DNA from: Bacteroidota bacterium
GTDB taxonomy: Bacteria; Bacteroidota; Bacteroidia; Chitinophagales; Chitinophagaceae
Direction of reading: 5' to 3'
Length of the DNA stretch: 64,000 nucleotides
Assembly (NCBI GenBank): GCA_023386045.1
Contig: JAEWKK010000014.1
Location: 19,169-83,168 of the forward strand
Shown here: piece by piece, positions 7,384 through 16,800 of the stretch
Layout of the letters: every line of letters starts with the position of its first letter
Position numbering within the stretch: position 1 is the stretch's first letter
Program-made: the position numbers and the translations under genes
Notes under the pieces: generated by a model
Seen by the model: only the letters and a program-made list of their open reading frames with translations
Database searches by the model: none
Told to the model about the DNA's origin: nothing

Positions 7384-8086
7384 TTACCATTACCCCGGCG
7401 AAGAGCTGCAATTGTTTGAAGAAGCAAGGCATTGGAAAACCTATCTCTCCAAAAAAATAAAACCTTTCATCAAGGGAGAAGTGCTGGAAGTAGGTGCAGG
7501 TATCAGTGAGACCACGCATTACCTGGTAAATGAAAATGTGCAATCCTGGATCTGCCTGGAACCAGATGAACAACTCCAGTCCATCAGCCAGGAAAAAATC
7601 AACAAGGGCAGCTTGCCTTCAGTTTGCAAGGCCAAAAAAGGAACCCTGGACGATCTGGGTACCGATGAAAAATTTGATACCATTGTTTATATAGACGTAC
7701 TGGAACATATTGAAGATGATAGATCAGAATTGATTAAGGCCCTGAGCCACTTAAAGCAAAACGGTCACCTGATCATTTTATCACCGGCCTTCCAGTTTCT
7801 TTACAGTCCTTTTGACAAAGCCATCGGGCATTACAGGAGGTATAATAAGAATTCACTGAGAAAAGTAATTCCAGCAACACTGTCTGAAAAAAAATTGTTT
7901 TATCTCGAGTCCACTGGAATGCTGTTATTGCTGCTCAACAAATTTATTTTCAGAAGAAACTATCCATCAGGAAGGCATGTAAAGATCTGGGACCGGATCT
8001 TTATTCCTGTATCAAGGTTGCTGGACAGGATCATTTTTTATTCCTTTGGTAAAACCATTATTGGGGTCTGGCAGAAGAGTTCATAG
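7373..8086 (+). CDS. Class I SAM-dependent methyltransferase
   Basis: A 237-residue Rossmann methyltransferase: motif I GEVLEVGAGISETTHYL (about residues 38-54), acidic CLEPDEQL for the ribose contact, and DTIVYIDVLEHIEDD (about residue 103) as the post-I/motif II block. The frame is also open back to 7358, but MANDYHYPGEE at 7373 keeps the smaller overlap with the glycosyltransferase. The coupling suggests a shared pathway, for example methylation of a sugar or lipid-linked intermediate; the substrate is unknown. Confidence 0.87.
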   Translation: MANDYHYPGEELQLFEEARHWKTYLSKKIKPFIKGEVLEVGAGISETTHYLVNENVQSWICLEPDEQLQSISQEKINKGSLPSVCKAKKGTLDDLGTDEKFDTIVYIDVLEHIEDDRSELIKALSHLKQNGHLIILSPAFQFLYSPFDKAIGHYRRYNKNSLRKVIPATLSEKKLFYLESTGMLLLLLNKFIFRRNYPSGRHVKIWDRIFIPVSRLLDRIIFYSFGKTIIGVWQKSS

Positions 8087-8097
8087 CTGATAGTTTG

Positions 8098-8127
8098 GTT
8101 TATAGTTCATAGTTCATGGTTCATAGG
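8098..8127 (+). repeat. 7-bp tandem repeat GTTCATR, locus 1
   Basis: The intergenic stretch TAGTTCATAGTTCATGGTTC plus CATAG is a tandem of the heptamer GTTCATA/G. Closely similar runs lie at 24396-24420 and 24504-24520. It is non-coding and lies between the methyltransferase and the YfhO-like gene. Confidence 0.75.
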
Positions 8128-8154
8128 TAATAGAAGAAGGGCAATTAATTAATT

Positions 8155-10311
8155 ATGTCAATTTCGCAGCGTTTTAAAAATACTGATCACTGGAACTGGC
8201 AACACCTGCTGGTAATATTGTTGGTAGCACTGCTCTGTTACTGGCCATTTACATTTGGAATTTTCAGCGCCAAAAATGACAACATCACTGCTTTTCTTCC
8301 CACCCGTTTTCATGTTGTGGAAGCCCTGAGATCAGGACACCTGCCATTGTGGACACCCTATATGTACCTGGGCTTTCCGCTTCATGGCGACATGCAGGGC
8401 GGTGCCTGGAATCCTGTGGTCTGGCTATTATCCTTTTTTGGTCCTTACCATATGAGCAGTCTGCACGCAGAGATCCTTATAGCGATCTTCATTTCAGGTG
8501 CAGGAATGTATCGTTTGCTGGGCACGCAAAACCTGGCTCCTCTTACCAGACTTACTGGAGCACTGGTTTATATCATGAGTGGATTCATTACAGATGTTGG
8601 TGGAAGCAATCTACCCTTTTTATGGGCAGCAGCTTTTATTCCATTCTGTCTTGCTTATTTTTTTCATTTACTACAGCAGCCTTCATTTAAATATGCTGCC
8701 TGTACTGCCGTTTCACTTTCTTTATTATTGTCATCTGCCTATCCTGCCTTTTTCATTCTCTTGGCATATATTCTTTTGGCTGCGCTTTTCATTAAGATCT
8801 ACTTCCTTCAAAAAAGAAAAAGGTCATTGGAAACAAAAAGGTTATTCAGTTATTTATTATTGACATTGATTCTTTTCGCCGGACTTTCTGCACCTGTATT
8901 TGCATCTTACCTGCACGTATTACCACATTATGCAAGGGTCAATGGAGTAAGCCTGGAGCAAGCCTTTGTCAACAGTTTTCACCCAGCCTGCAGCAGTTCA
9001 TTTCTCTTTCCTCACCTGCCGATTAAGGATCCAAATACAAGCAGCACAGACCTGATCTCAAAGAACATCTATTTCAATATCTTCTTTTTAATACTGGTCA
9101 TCTCTTATACCTGGAGGCCCAGGAAAATCCTGGTCAATTTTGCATTAGCAGGAATGATCTTCTTCTTTCTTTTTTCATTGGGAGAGTTTACACCTGTCAG
9201 GGCATTTTGTTACCGCTTCCTGCCATTGATGGATACATTCAGACATCCTTCCAATGCCCGATTGCTGGTGATTTTGCCAGGTATTTTTATAGGCGCTCTT
9301 ATTTTAGATCATCTCAAATCTTCCAGCAAACTGCTAATGAATCTCAAATGGATCGTACTGACGCTTTCCATCATGATCCTGGTAATAATTATTCTCACCA
9401 TCAGCAAGGTTTCTTTGCTGGAGCAATGGAGTCTCGCAATGGATCATCCTGCAGGAATCAGACAGGGACTCAAACAATTTTTTGATGCACTTGGAGCAGC
9501 AGATGTTCTCTTCCTTGATGTAGTTGTACAAATAGCATTTCTTCTTGTTTTTCTTTTTTTGCTTGCGCGAAAGCGGTTAACCCTTACCTCTTTTTCTTTG
9601 CTCATTATTCTGAATTCCTTTATCATGGCCCAGGCCATTCTCCCCTTCACCCTGAGCAGCAAACTTGCTCCACAAGTAATTGACCAGGTATTAAAATCAT
9701 ATCCACCAGGTTTTCCTGATCCTGGCCAGGCAAGCATTGGAGAAAATTCTGCAGATGCACTGGCACATTTTGATACAGTGGGCATCAACGGTTTTTATAC
9801 TAAAAAAATAACGCTGACCTATGTTTCTTATACTCCAACCATATTGAATGAGATCAGGCTTCTCCACGAAAACAAAAAGTTGCATGCGCTGGTAATGGCC
9901 AATCCCTATGCCTATTTTGCAAAGCACATTACCACTTCCATTGATAGTTTTGAATTAAAAGGACAGGTGGTGATGAATGATAAAATTTCAATGGACAGCA
10001 GCAATAACAATTATCAATTGACTCAATTCAACAATAATGTTTTTGGCTATGAAACCATGAGCAGGGATACATCAATTTTCTGTTTGCAGCAGATTCGGCT
10101 TCCGGGATGGAAAGCTATCTTGGATGGAAAGAAAATTGAGATCCTTTCCGCAAACAATTCCTTTATGGCTGTGAAAGTTCCCCCGGGGAAACACCATTTG
10201 AAATTTGTTTACCGGCCACAGTTTGTTGTTATTTCTGTATTTGTTTCTTTACTTACCATCATTGCCATTATCTTTCTGGCAATAAAAAGAAGAACCGGTC
10301 AGCATGCGTAG
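8155..10311 (+). CDS. YfhO-like multi-spanning membrane protein
   Basis: A 718-residue protein with about a dozen hydrophobic segments and a short globular C-terminal part before a last helix (VVISVFVSLLTIIAIIFLA). The N terminus has the YfhO/GT-C type pattern: a first membrane helix, then a loop with DNITAFLPTRFHVVEAL and GHLPLWTPYMYLGFPLHGD. Family members in Firmicutes take part in glycosylation of lipoteichoic acid or other surface polymers; here the acceptor is unknown. The C-terminal LPGWKAILDGKKIEI block is typical of YfhO. It overlaps the next gene by 8 bases. Confidence 0.85.
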   Translation: MSISQRFKNTDHWNWQHLLVILLVALLCYWPFTFGIFSAKNDNITAFLPTRFHVVEALRSGHLPLWTPYMYLGFPLHGDMQGGAWNPVVWLLSFFGPYHMSSLHAEILIAIFISGAGMYRLLGTQNLAPLTRLTGALVYIMSGFITDVGGSNLPFLWAAAFIPFCLAYFFHLLQQPSFKYAACTAVSLSLLLSSAYPAFFILLAYILLAALFIKIYFLQKRKRSLETKRLFSYLLLTLILFAGLSAPVFASYLHVLPHYARVNGVSLEQAFVNSFHPACSSSFLFPHLPIKDPNTSSTDLISKNIYFNIFFLILVISYTWRPRKILVNFALAGMIFFFLFSLGEFTPVRAFCYRFLPLMDTFRHPSNARLLVILPGIFIGALILDHLKSSSKLLMNLKWIVLTLSIMILVIIILTISKVSLLEQWSLAMDHPAGIRQGLKQFFDALGAADVLFLDVVVQIAFLLVFLFLLARKRLTLTSFSLLIILNSFIMAQAILPFTLSSKLAPQVIDQVLKSYPPGFPDPGQASIGENSADALAHFDTVGINGFYTKKITLTYVSYTPTILNEIRLLHENKKLHALVMANPYAYFAKHITTSIDSFELKGQVVMNDKISMDSSNNNYQLTQFNNNVFGYETMSRDTSIFCLQQIRLPGWKAILDGKKIEILSANNSFMAVKVPPGKHHLKFVYRPQFVVISVFVSLLTIIAIIFLAIKRRTGQHA

Positions 10312-11875
10312 TAAGATCCTTCTGGCTTTGGCATTAAGCATTCCCGTGCTGCTGTTTTTTACAGCCTATTTTTTCAACCATTCACCTGAACTGCTGCCAA
10401 CAGGTTTTATTCAGTATGATAATGTTTCTTACCTGGCTTATGCCCGACAGTACCTGGACGCTGCAGAATTTCATTTTCAATATTCCAATCCCTTTAATGA
10501 ATCCGGTCAATACCAGCCCATCTACTTCCAGACGCAAACTTTGTTCTTCGCCTTATTATTAAAGCTTGGCGTACCTGCCGTAACAATTCTTCCTTTATTC
10601 ACTATTATTTCTGCTTTTGTTTGTTTCCTGCTCATCATCAATATTTACGACTTCCTGGTGCCGGATAAAAAAAACAGGACAATCAACCTTATACTTTTTT
10701 CATGGGGCGGCGGACTACTTGTTCTTGCCGGTATGGTGTATCATTATTTATACCATCCAGGAACTCCATTATCAAACGATCTTTTTACCATCGATCCAGA
10801 AGGTGGCTGGTGGGGTTTGAACCTGGGGCGCTCACTGTTATTTTCCTGCGAAGCCTATTATCACGCTTTGTTCCTGGGTGCTATTTATTTCATTTTAAAA
10901 AGAAAATGGATCATTAGTCTTGCTCTGTTGTTTCTTCTTTCCATTTCTCATCCTTTCACCGGCATCGAACTCGCCATGATCATCTGTACCTGGTGTTTCA
11001 TTGAATTCAGATTCAACCGCCGCAACATACCGCTGTGGTTTATTATAGGTGCTGTGATGGTAACTATTTTTCATATCTGGTATTACCTGGACTATCTCGA
11101 ACAATTTCCAGATCATCGTTCGGTGAGCCAGCAATATGCCCTTACCTGGGGATTGCGTTTTTACAGGATGATCCCGGCTTATGCAATTGTTGGCACTCTT
11201 GCAATCGCCAGCATTTGGAAAGCTTCGCTGAGAAATTTCTTCATGATATCTTCCAACAGGTTATGGCTTAGCTGGTTTATTGTTGCCTTCCTTCTTGCCA
11301 ATCATGAAGTATTGATTTCTCCTAAACAGCCCATTCATTTCACCAGGGGTTATATCTGGACCAGTCTTTTTTTGCTGGGATTACCAGCCTTACAAAGACT
11401 GACAAATTATCTCAACCTGAATAAAAGAAGGCTCCTTTTGAGCGGATTTGTATTGATATTTATGCTTGATAATTCTTTATGGATCTATTTTAAATCGAGT
11501 GCTAAAGCCGCACATGCCAGCACTGCTTATATAACAAGGGAGCAAAAAGAAGTTTTTAATGTGGTTGACAGGGAAAGCAGTGATCAGAGTTTGATCATGA
11601 GTACCAATCCTAATCTAGCATACCTCTCTACGGTTTATTCAAAAGCCTATCCGCTGTATTCGCATCCTTACACCACTCCTTTTGCAGATAAGAAAAAGAA
11701 GATCACAGAAGAATTATTTGAAAATGCTTTACTGGACAGCAGTATATCTGATCGTGAGATTCTCTTTATCATTGAGAAAAAAGACACAAGCGCTTTGAAA
11801 TCTGTTTCATTGATTACCGCCACCAGGATCTTTGAATCCCGTAATTACATGATCTATAAATCAGTGAATCCTTAG
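10304..11875 (+). CDS. Polytopic membrane protein, possible GT-C glycosyltransferase
   Basis: A 523-residue protein with about ten hydrophobic segments. The first periplasmic loop carries FIQYDNVSYLAYARQYL, an acidic-plus-aromatic arrangement seen in GT-C enzymes, but no family signature is conclusive. It overlaps the YfhO-like gene by 8 bases, so it is translated with it and likely acts in the same surface-glycan process. Its 3' end overlaps the convergent hscA stop by 4 bases. The product is otherwise not recognised. Confidence 0.8.
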   Translation: MRSKILLALALSIPVLLFFTAYFFNHSPELLPTGFIQYDNVSYLAYARQYLDAAEFHFQYSNPFNESGQYQPIYFQTQTLFFALLLKLGVPAVTILPLFTIISAFVCFLLIINIYDFLVPDKKNRTINLILFSWGGGLLVLAGMVYHYLYHPGTPLSNDLFTIDPEGGWWGLNLGRSLLFSCEAYYHALFLGAIYFILKRKWIISLALLFLLSISHPFTGIELAMIICTWCFIEFRFNRRNIPLWFIIGAVMVTIFHIWYYLDYLEQFPDHRSVSQQYALTWGLRFYRMIPAYAIVGTLAIASIWKASLRNFFMISSNRLWLSWFIVAFLLANHEVLISPKQPIHFTRGYIWTSLFLLGLPALQRLTNYLNLNKRRLLLSGFVLIFMLDNSLWIYFKSSAKAAHASTAYITREQKEVFNVVDRESSDQSLIMSTNPNLAYLSTVYSKAYPLYSHPYTTPFADKKKKITEELFENALLDSSISDREILFIIEKKDTSALKSVSLITATRIFESRNYMIYKSVNP

Positions 11876-13728
11876 ATCTTTTTCCCTTTCATTGCTTTGC
11901 TAATGGCTTCATCCATCATACGCTCGGCATAAGGTCTGGAAATATCATTAAGGGTTTCAATAGCCTGGTGGATGTCATCTTTGTTTCCACTCTGAATTTT
12001 CTTTTCCAGCAATTCCACGGCTTCATTGGTTTGTTTCAATTCCGTATCGGATAAAAAGCCCTGGTTTTTTTCAATGAAATTATGCGTAGTGCTGATCAGT
12101 ATCCTACCTTCTGTCTGGGCTTCCACCAAGGCACGCTGCTGCATATCATCTTTGGCATGATGAAGTGAATCCATCAGCATTTTTTCTACTTCCTCATCGG
12201 TCAATCCATACTGCGGTTTTACTTCAATAGATTGCTGCACACCGCTTCTCAGTTCTTTAGCAGTGACCACCAATATCCCATCTGCATTAACAAGAAACGA
12301 AACTTCCACTTTTGGAAGACCTGCAGGCATGCCTGGAATCCCTGTGAGGTTAAATTCAGCCAGTTTCCTGTTGTCTTTTACCAGGTCTCTTTCACCCTGG
12401 TATACAGAAATCCTCATCCCACTCTGACCGTCTTTTTGGGTAGTGTATTGTCTTCCGGCCTTTGTAGGGATCTTTGAGTTTCTTGGTATCAGTACATCCA
12501 TTAAACCGCCCATGGTTTCTATTCCCAACGAAAGAGGTGTGATGTCCAGTAATAAAACATCCTTGTTATTTCCCGCAAGAATATCTGCCTGCACTGCTGC
12601 ACCAAGAGCTACCACTTCATCCGGATTTACTTCATCGTGAACTGGTCTTCCAAAAAATTCGCTGACAGATGATTTTACCAGTGGAACTCTCGTTGATCCT
12701 CCTACCATCACCACTTCCTGGATATCTTCCTTATTCAGTCCTGCATCTGCCAATGCATTGCCGCAGGATCGAATGGTTCTTTGCACAAAAGGACTGATCA
12801 GGTCTTCAAATAACTTGCGACTGATCTCCACTGTATTGCCATTGATCTCGGTTGCAAAATCCTCGCTCTTACTCAGTGCGATCTTGGCCTCTTCGGCTGA
12901 AAGCCTTAACTGCTGTGCCAGTGATTTATCGTTGCGGATATCATCTTCCGAAATCGAAAGTTTTTCCATCCAGTATCTTACAAGAGCATTGTCAAAATCA
13001 TCACCACCCAGGTAGGTATCGCCATTGGTAGATAATACCTCAAAAACTCCATTGGTGATGCGAAGGATGGAGATATCAAAAGTTCCACCACCCAAATCAT
13101 AAACAGCTACCGTTCTTTCTTCATCACTCTTTATACCCATGCCATAGGCCAGACTGGCTGCAGTGGGTTCATTTACGATTCTTAAAACATCCAGCCCCGC
13201 AAGTTTACCGGCATCCCTGGTGGCCTGTCTCTGTGCATCATTAAAATAAGCAGGTACAGTGATCACGGCCTTGTTCACCGGGGTTTTCAGAATATGTTCC
13301 GCTCTTTGTTTCAGCGATTTTAAAATGAAGGAGGATAATTCCACAGGTGTATAAAACTTTCCATTCACTTCCACTTTAACCAGGTTCTCGCTGCCATCAT
13401 CAATGATTTTGTAACTGAAGAAATGTGACGCTTCTGCTACATCACCATAGGACTTTCCCATCAGGCGTTTCACTGAAAAAATAGTATGCTGCGGATCTTT
13501 GACCTGGTATTGCCTTGCTTCATTGCCCACGGTAATGGAATCGTTGTTTCCAAAATGCACTACAGAAGGAACAAGGGTTGTATTATCAAATTCTTTCAGT
13601 ACAGTTGGTTTCTTTGTATCCGGGTGAATGATCGCCACCAGGCTATTGGTAGTGCCCAGGTCTATTCCCACAATGATCTCTTCCTGTTGCAGGCTTCCGG
13701 TGGTAAGGTTAATGCCAATCTTCGCCAT
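11872..13728 (-). CDS. hscA: Fe-S cluster assembly Hsp70 chaperone HscA
   Basis: A 618-residue Hsp70. ATPase-domain signatures: IVGIDLGTTNSLVA (about residue 19), VPAYFNDAQRQATRDAGKLA, NEPTAASLAYGMG, VYDLGGGTFDIS and VVMVGGSTRVPLV. The substrate-binding domain starts near LLDITPLSLGIETMGG. It is shorter than DnaK and has an N-terminal extension (MAKIGINLTTGSLQQEE) before the phosphate-1 motif, which fits HscA, the partner of HscB that releases clusters from IscU. No isc genes are adjacent in the window, so HscA versus another DnaK paralogue rests on length and sequence feel. Confidence 0.85.
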   Translation of the reverse strand: MAKIGINLTTGSLQQEEIIVGIDLGTTNSLVAIIHPDTKKPTVLKEFDNTTLVPSVVHFGNNDSITVGNEARQYQVKDPQHTIFSVKRLMGKSYGDVAEASHFFSYKIIDDGSENLVKVEVNGKFYTPVELSSFILKSLKQRAEHILKTPVNKAVITVPAYFNDAQRQATRDAGKLAGLDVLRIVNEPTAASLAYGMGIKSDEERTVAVYDLGGGTFDISILRITNGVFEVLSTNGDTYLGGDDFDNALVRYWMEKLSISEDDIRNDKSLAQQLRLSAEEAKIALSKSEDFATEINGNTVEISRKLFEDLISPFVQRTIRSCGNALADAGLNKEDIQEVVMVGGSTRVPLVKSSVSEFFGRPVHDEVNPDEVVALGAAVQADILAGNNKDVLLLDITPLSLGIETMGGLMDVLIPRNSKIPTKAGRQYTTQKDGQSGMRISVYQGERDLVKDNRKLAEFNLTGIPGMPAGLPKVEVSFLVNADGILVVTAKELRSGVQQSIEVKPQYGLTDEEVEKMLMDSLHHAKDDMQQRALVEAQTEGRILISTTHNFIEKNQGFLSDTELKQTNEAVELLEKKIQSGNKDDIHQAIETLNDISRPYAERMMDEAISKAMKGKKI

Positions 13729-13820
13729 GATTCACTCTTTTGATTAAGGCTGCAAATTTCCTTAGGTTTCTTGGATTATAAAAATGCAAGGGGCTTCCCC
13801 TGCGTTTTTTTCCGGAAAAC

Positions 13821-13847
13821 AAAAATCCCCCCGATACCGGAGGGATT
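13821..13847 (-). terminator. Terminator after the C25 peptidase gene
   Basis: Minus strand: AATCCCTCC and GGGGGGATT arms around GGTATC, followed by TTTTTG. It lies about 22 bases behind the stop at 13869 and before hscA on the same strand. Confidence 0.8.
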
Positions 13848-13868
13848 CTATTGATCAATTGTTAAGGT

Positions 13869-16800
13869 TTATCGCATCAGGTACATCTTACCATAACCCT
13901 TGTTGAAGTATTTATCTGTATTATCATCAGCGGCCTTGTATTTCTCCAGGGATTTGCCATCCTGGTTGGTAATGACCCTGTAGAGATAAACACCGTTTGC
14001 AAGTTTCTGTCCATACTGGTCGGTACCATCCCATTTAAATTCTGTGATGTTACGGCCAATACGCAATGGTCCCAATTCATCTTTGGTGATCTCGCGAACA
14101 ATCTTACCTGTTATGGTCAGGATCTGTATCCTGATGTTCTGCGGCACCTGGCTACCTGTAAGTGTAAATACAAAGGCGGTAGAAGTTGTGAACGGGTTAG
14201 GATAGTTTAGCATGTTGGAGATCATTGGCTTGTTGATCACTTCAAAGAATACACGGTACTCCATACGGCCTGCTGTGTTTTCACTCATGTCCTTTCCTTT
14301 TACAATCAGTTCATAAGTGCCGTCCTCCATAAAGTAAGGCTTGAATACAGCTGTTGCCGTATTGTTGGCACTTGGCGCCTGTTGCGCAGGGAAGAATTGC
14401 AGTGTGTCTCCACCAAAATAATAATCCTTTATTTCGCCGGTTGCCAGCTCACGCACCTGAACCTTGAGCGTAGAAGGATCATCAATAAGGAACCACTTCG
14501 CTTCATCCCTTAATTTGATCACGATATTGGGCTTAGAAGAAACGATATCATGGTTCAATATGTGAACATTATCAAAGGTTACATCCAGCAGCGGATTCAA
14601 TGTATCTCCTCTCACATAGAAATTACGATAGAAGAAATTATTGAAATGATATTGCTCCGCCTGATCATTATCCGGATTTACCTCTATGTACATATTATTG
14701 GCCCCAACAAAATCGCGGGTATCAGCAGGGAAGCGAATGTTGAGTGTATCATTTACCGGCAATGGACGAAGCCTGATATCAGGTAAAGTATGAGTGATAT
14801 TATTGCGGTCTGTAACCACCAAACGTACTCTCACACTGTCGGCAAAGGCAGCTTCGCTGATGTTTTTGAAGGCCACTTTAAATGAAAGCGGTTCAGCCAC
14901 ATCCACGGTATCCTTCATGGCGAAATAAATATTGGGAGCAATGGCTCCTTCTGGTGCCGGCAGGTAAGTCAGTCTCCAGTAATTCAAATGGTATGGAGTT
15001 ACATGTATGGAATCTGCATTGATCATATGCAGCTGAATGAATGGATACTGCACAGCATTGATGGAAGAGATATTGATCACCTGTTGTGAAGGATCGATAT
15101 TCCTTATCAGTGTATCGGCAACGCCATTGTATTTCACTCCTAAGATATTCACCCTTGGATTGTCTCCGAAGGTTTGGTCAGAGGTAATTCCATTCCACCT
15201 CATTTCTTTCCATTGTTTGGCAGGCCCAAATTTGGGAGAGATGATGTGTCCTACAGTATCAGGTATACCACAATCTGCAGACAAGGTCACGTTATCATAA
15301 ACACCATCAGTAAACACCCATTTCGGTGTGAAGGATGGATCGTTCTTCTTAAAGATCAGGGCAAAGTTTCTTGGCCTGTCCATGGAATCAAGGTCTGTGA
15401 AACCGGTATTCTTTAAAGAATGATACAGGCTGCGTCCGGATCCCCAAAGTGTTGTATCAGCCATCCATTCTGAAGGATATTTGATCAGGTTTGCATAAAC
15501 CGGATAAGTCAAAGGATCCAGCAGGAAGCTTCTTACCACTACATAGGCTCCGTTAGGAATGGTATCCATGAAATCCATGGCTTTTTTACGGCTGGATACA
15601 GAATCCCACCTGTATTCAAAATTATTCTGCCTGCTCGAACCACAGGTATTGGTGGCACTGCCATACATACCGCCAGTATAATAACTGGTAGGGGTACCCG
15701 TAGGAACAATATTTTTCCAGGGCTGGAAAGTAACAGGATCAAAAACATTAAACACTACCGACATGAAGGCACAGGTATTTCTCATGCTGGCTGCACCATT
15801 GATGGCAACAGACAAACCGGATTCCTGTCCCGTACTGGTAGCCCAGGTTCCCTGCCTTACAAACAGGTTCCGGTAAACAAAATCATATTTCCATTTCCTG
15901 GTAGCTGAATCAAGAATGATTTGCTTGCCTCCCGACTTCATATGCTGGAAGAAATGAGACTGGTTAAAGCCAACATCCGGATTGTTCATATAAATAAAGG
16001 ATGCTGTGTTCCAGGTTGGTGAGCCGGTAATGCTAATAACAGGAGCCACTCTCCAGTAATAAACCGTACTGTCGGTAAAACTGATACCGGGATCAAATTC
16101 CATGATACCACCTGGTGTGGTTACCGTTTTGGAAACTTTGAGTGGTGAATTAAAGAATTCAGTAGTATCAATTTCCATCTGGTATTGTTTGCTCACACTG
16201 AACGGATTGGCAGTGGAAGCCTTGAACCTGATGTTTTGCTGGTTGATGATCGCAAAATTGTAAGGATATACAGGTCTTGCCTCATCCTCATAAATCATAA
16301 CTTCTTTGGCAATGGAATTATTTGTTTCGTATGATTCGTCAACGTCATTATCAACATCAACTGTTACAATGATCTTGTTAAGTCCTTTATCAGTCATAGG
16401 ATTGATCGGAACAATAATACTCATTGTATCCTGGTAACGAATTCCAGGTATGGTATCCCTGCGAAGAAGGGTAATAGACTGGTCGGGGAACTGGCGCTTT
16501 ACTTCCACTACGATATCCTTACCCGGTGCTTTACCAATATTCATAAAGCTCGCATTCACCTTAAAGGATGCATCTGCTACAGATACAAAGCCCGGAACGA
16601 TCTTCACCATTGGATCTTCAATCACGTAATCAGGTTTGGGATGTGGATTCATCCTGATAGCAGGATCACCATGCAGTTCTGATTCTTCGGTATTGCAGCG
16701 GGCGTAAAAATCTTCCTGTGTAGTATAGTTGAAAACTTCCTTGGCGGTAGCTTTCATGATCTCGCCAAGAGTTTTGCCATAGGATTTATTAGTCATCTCC

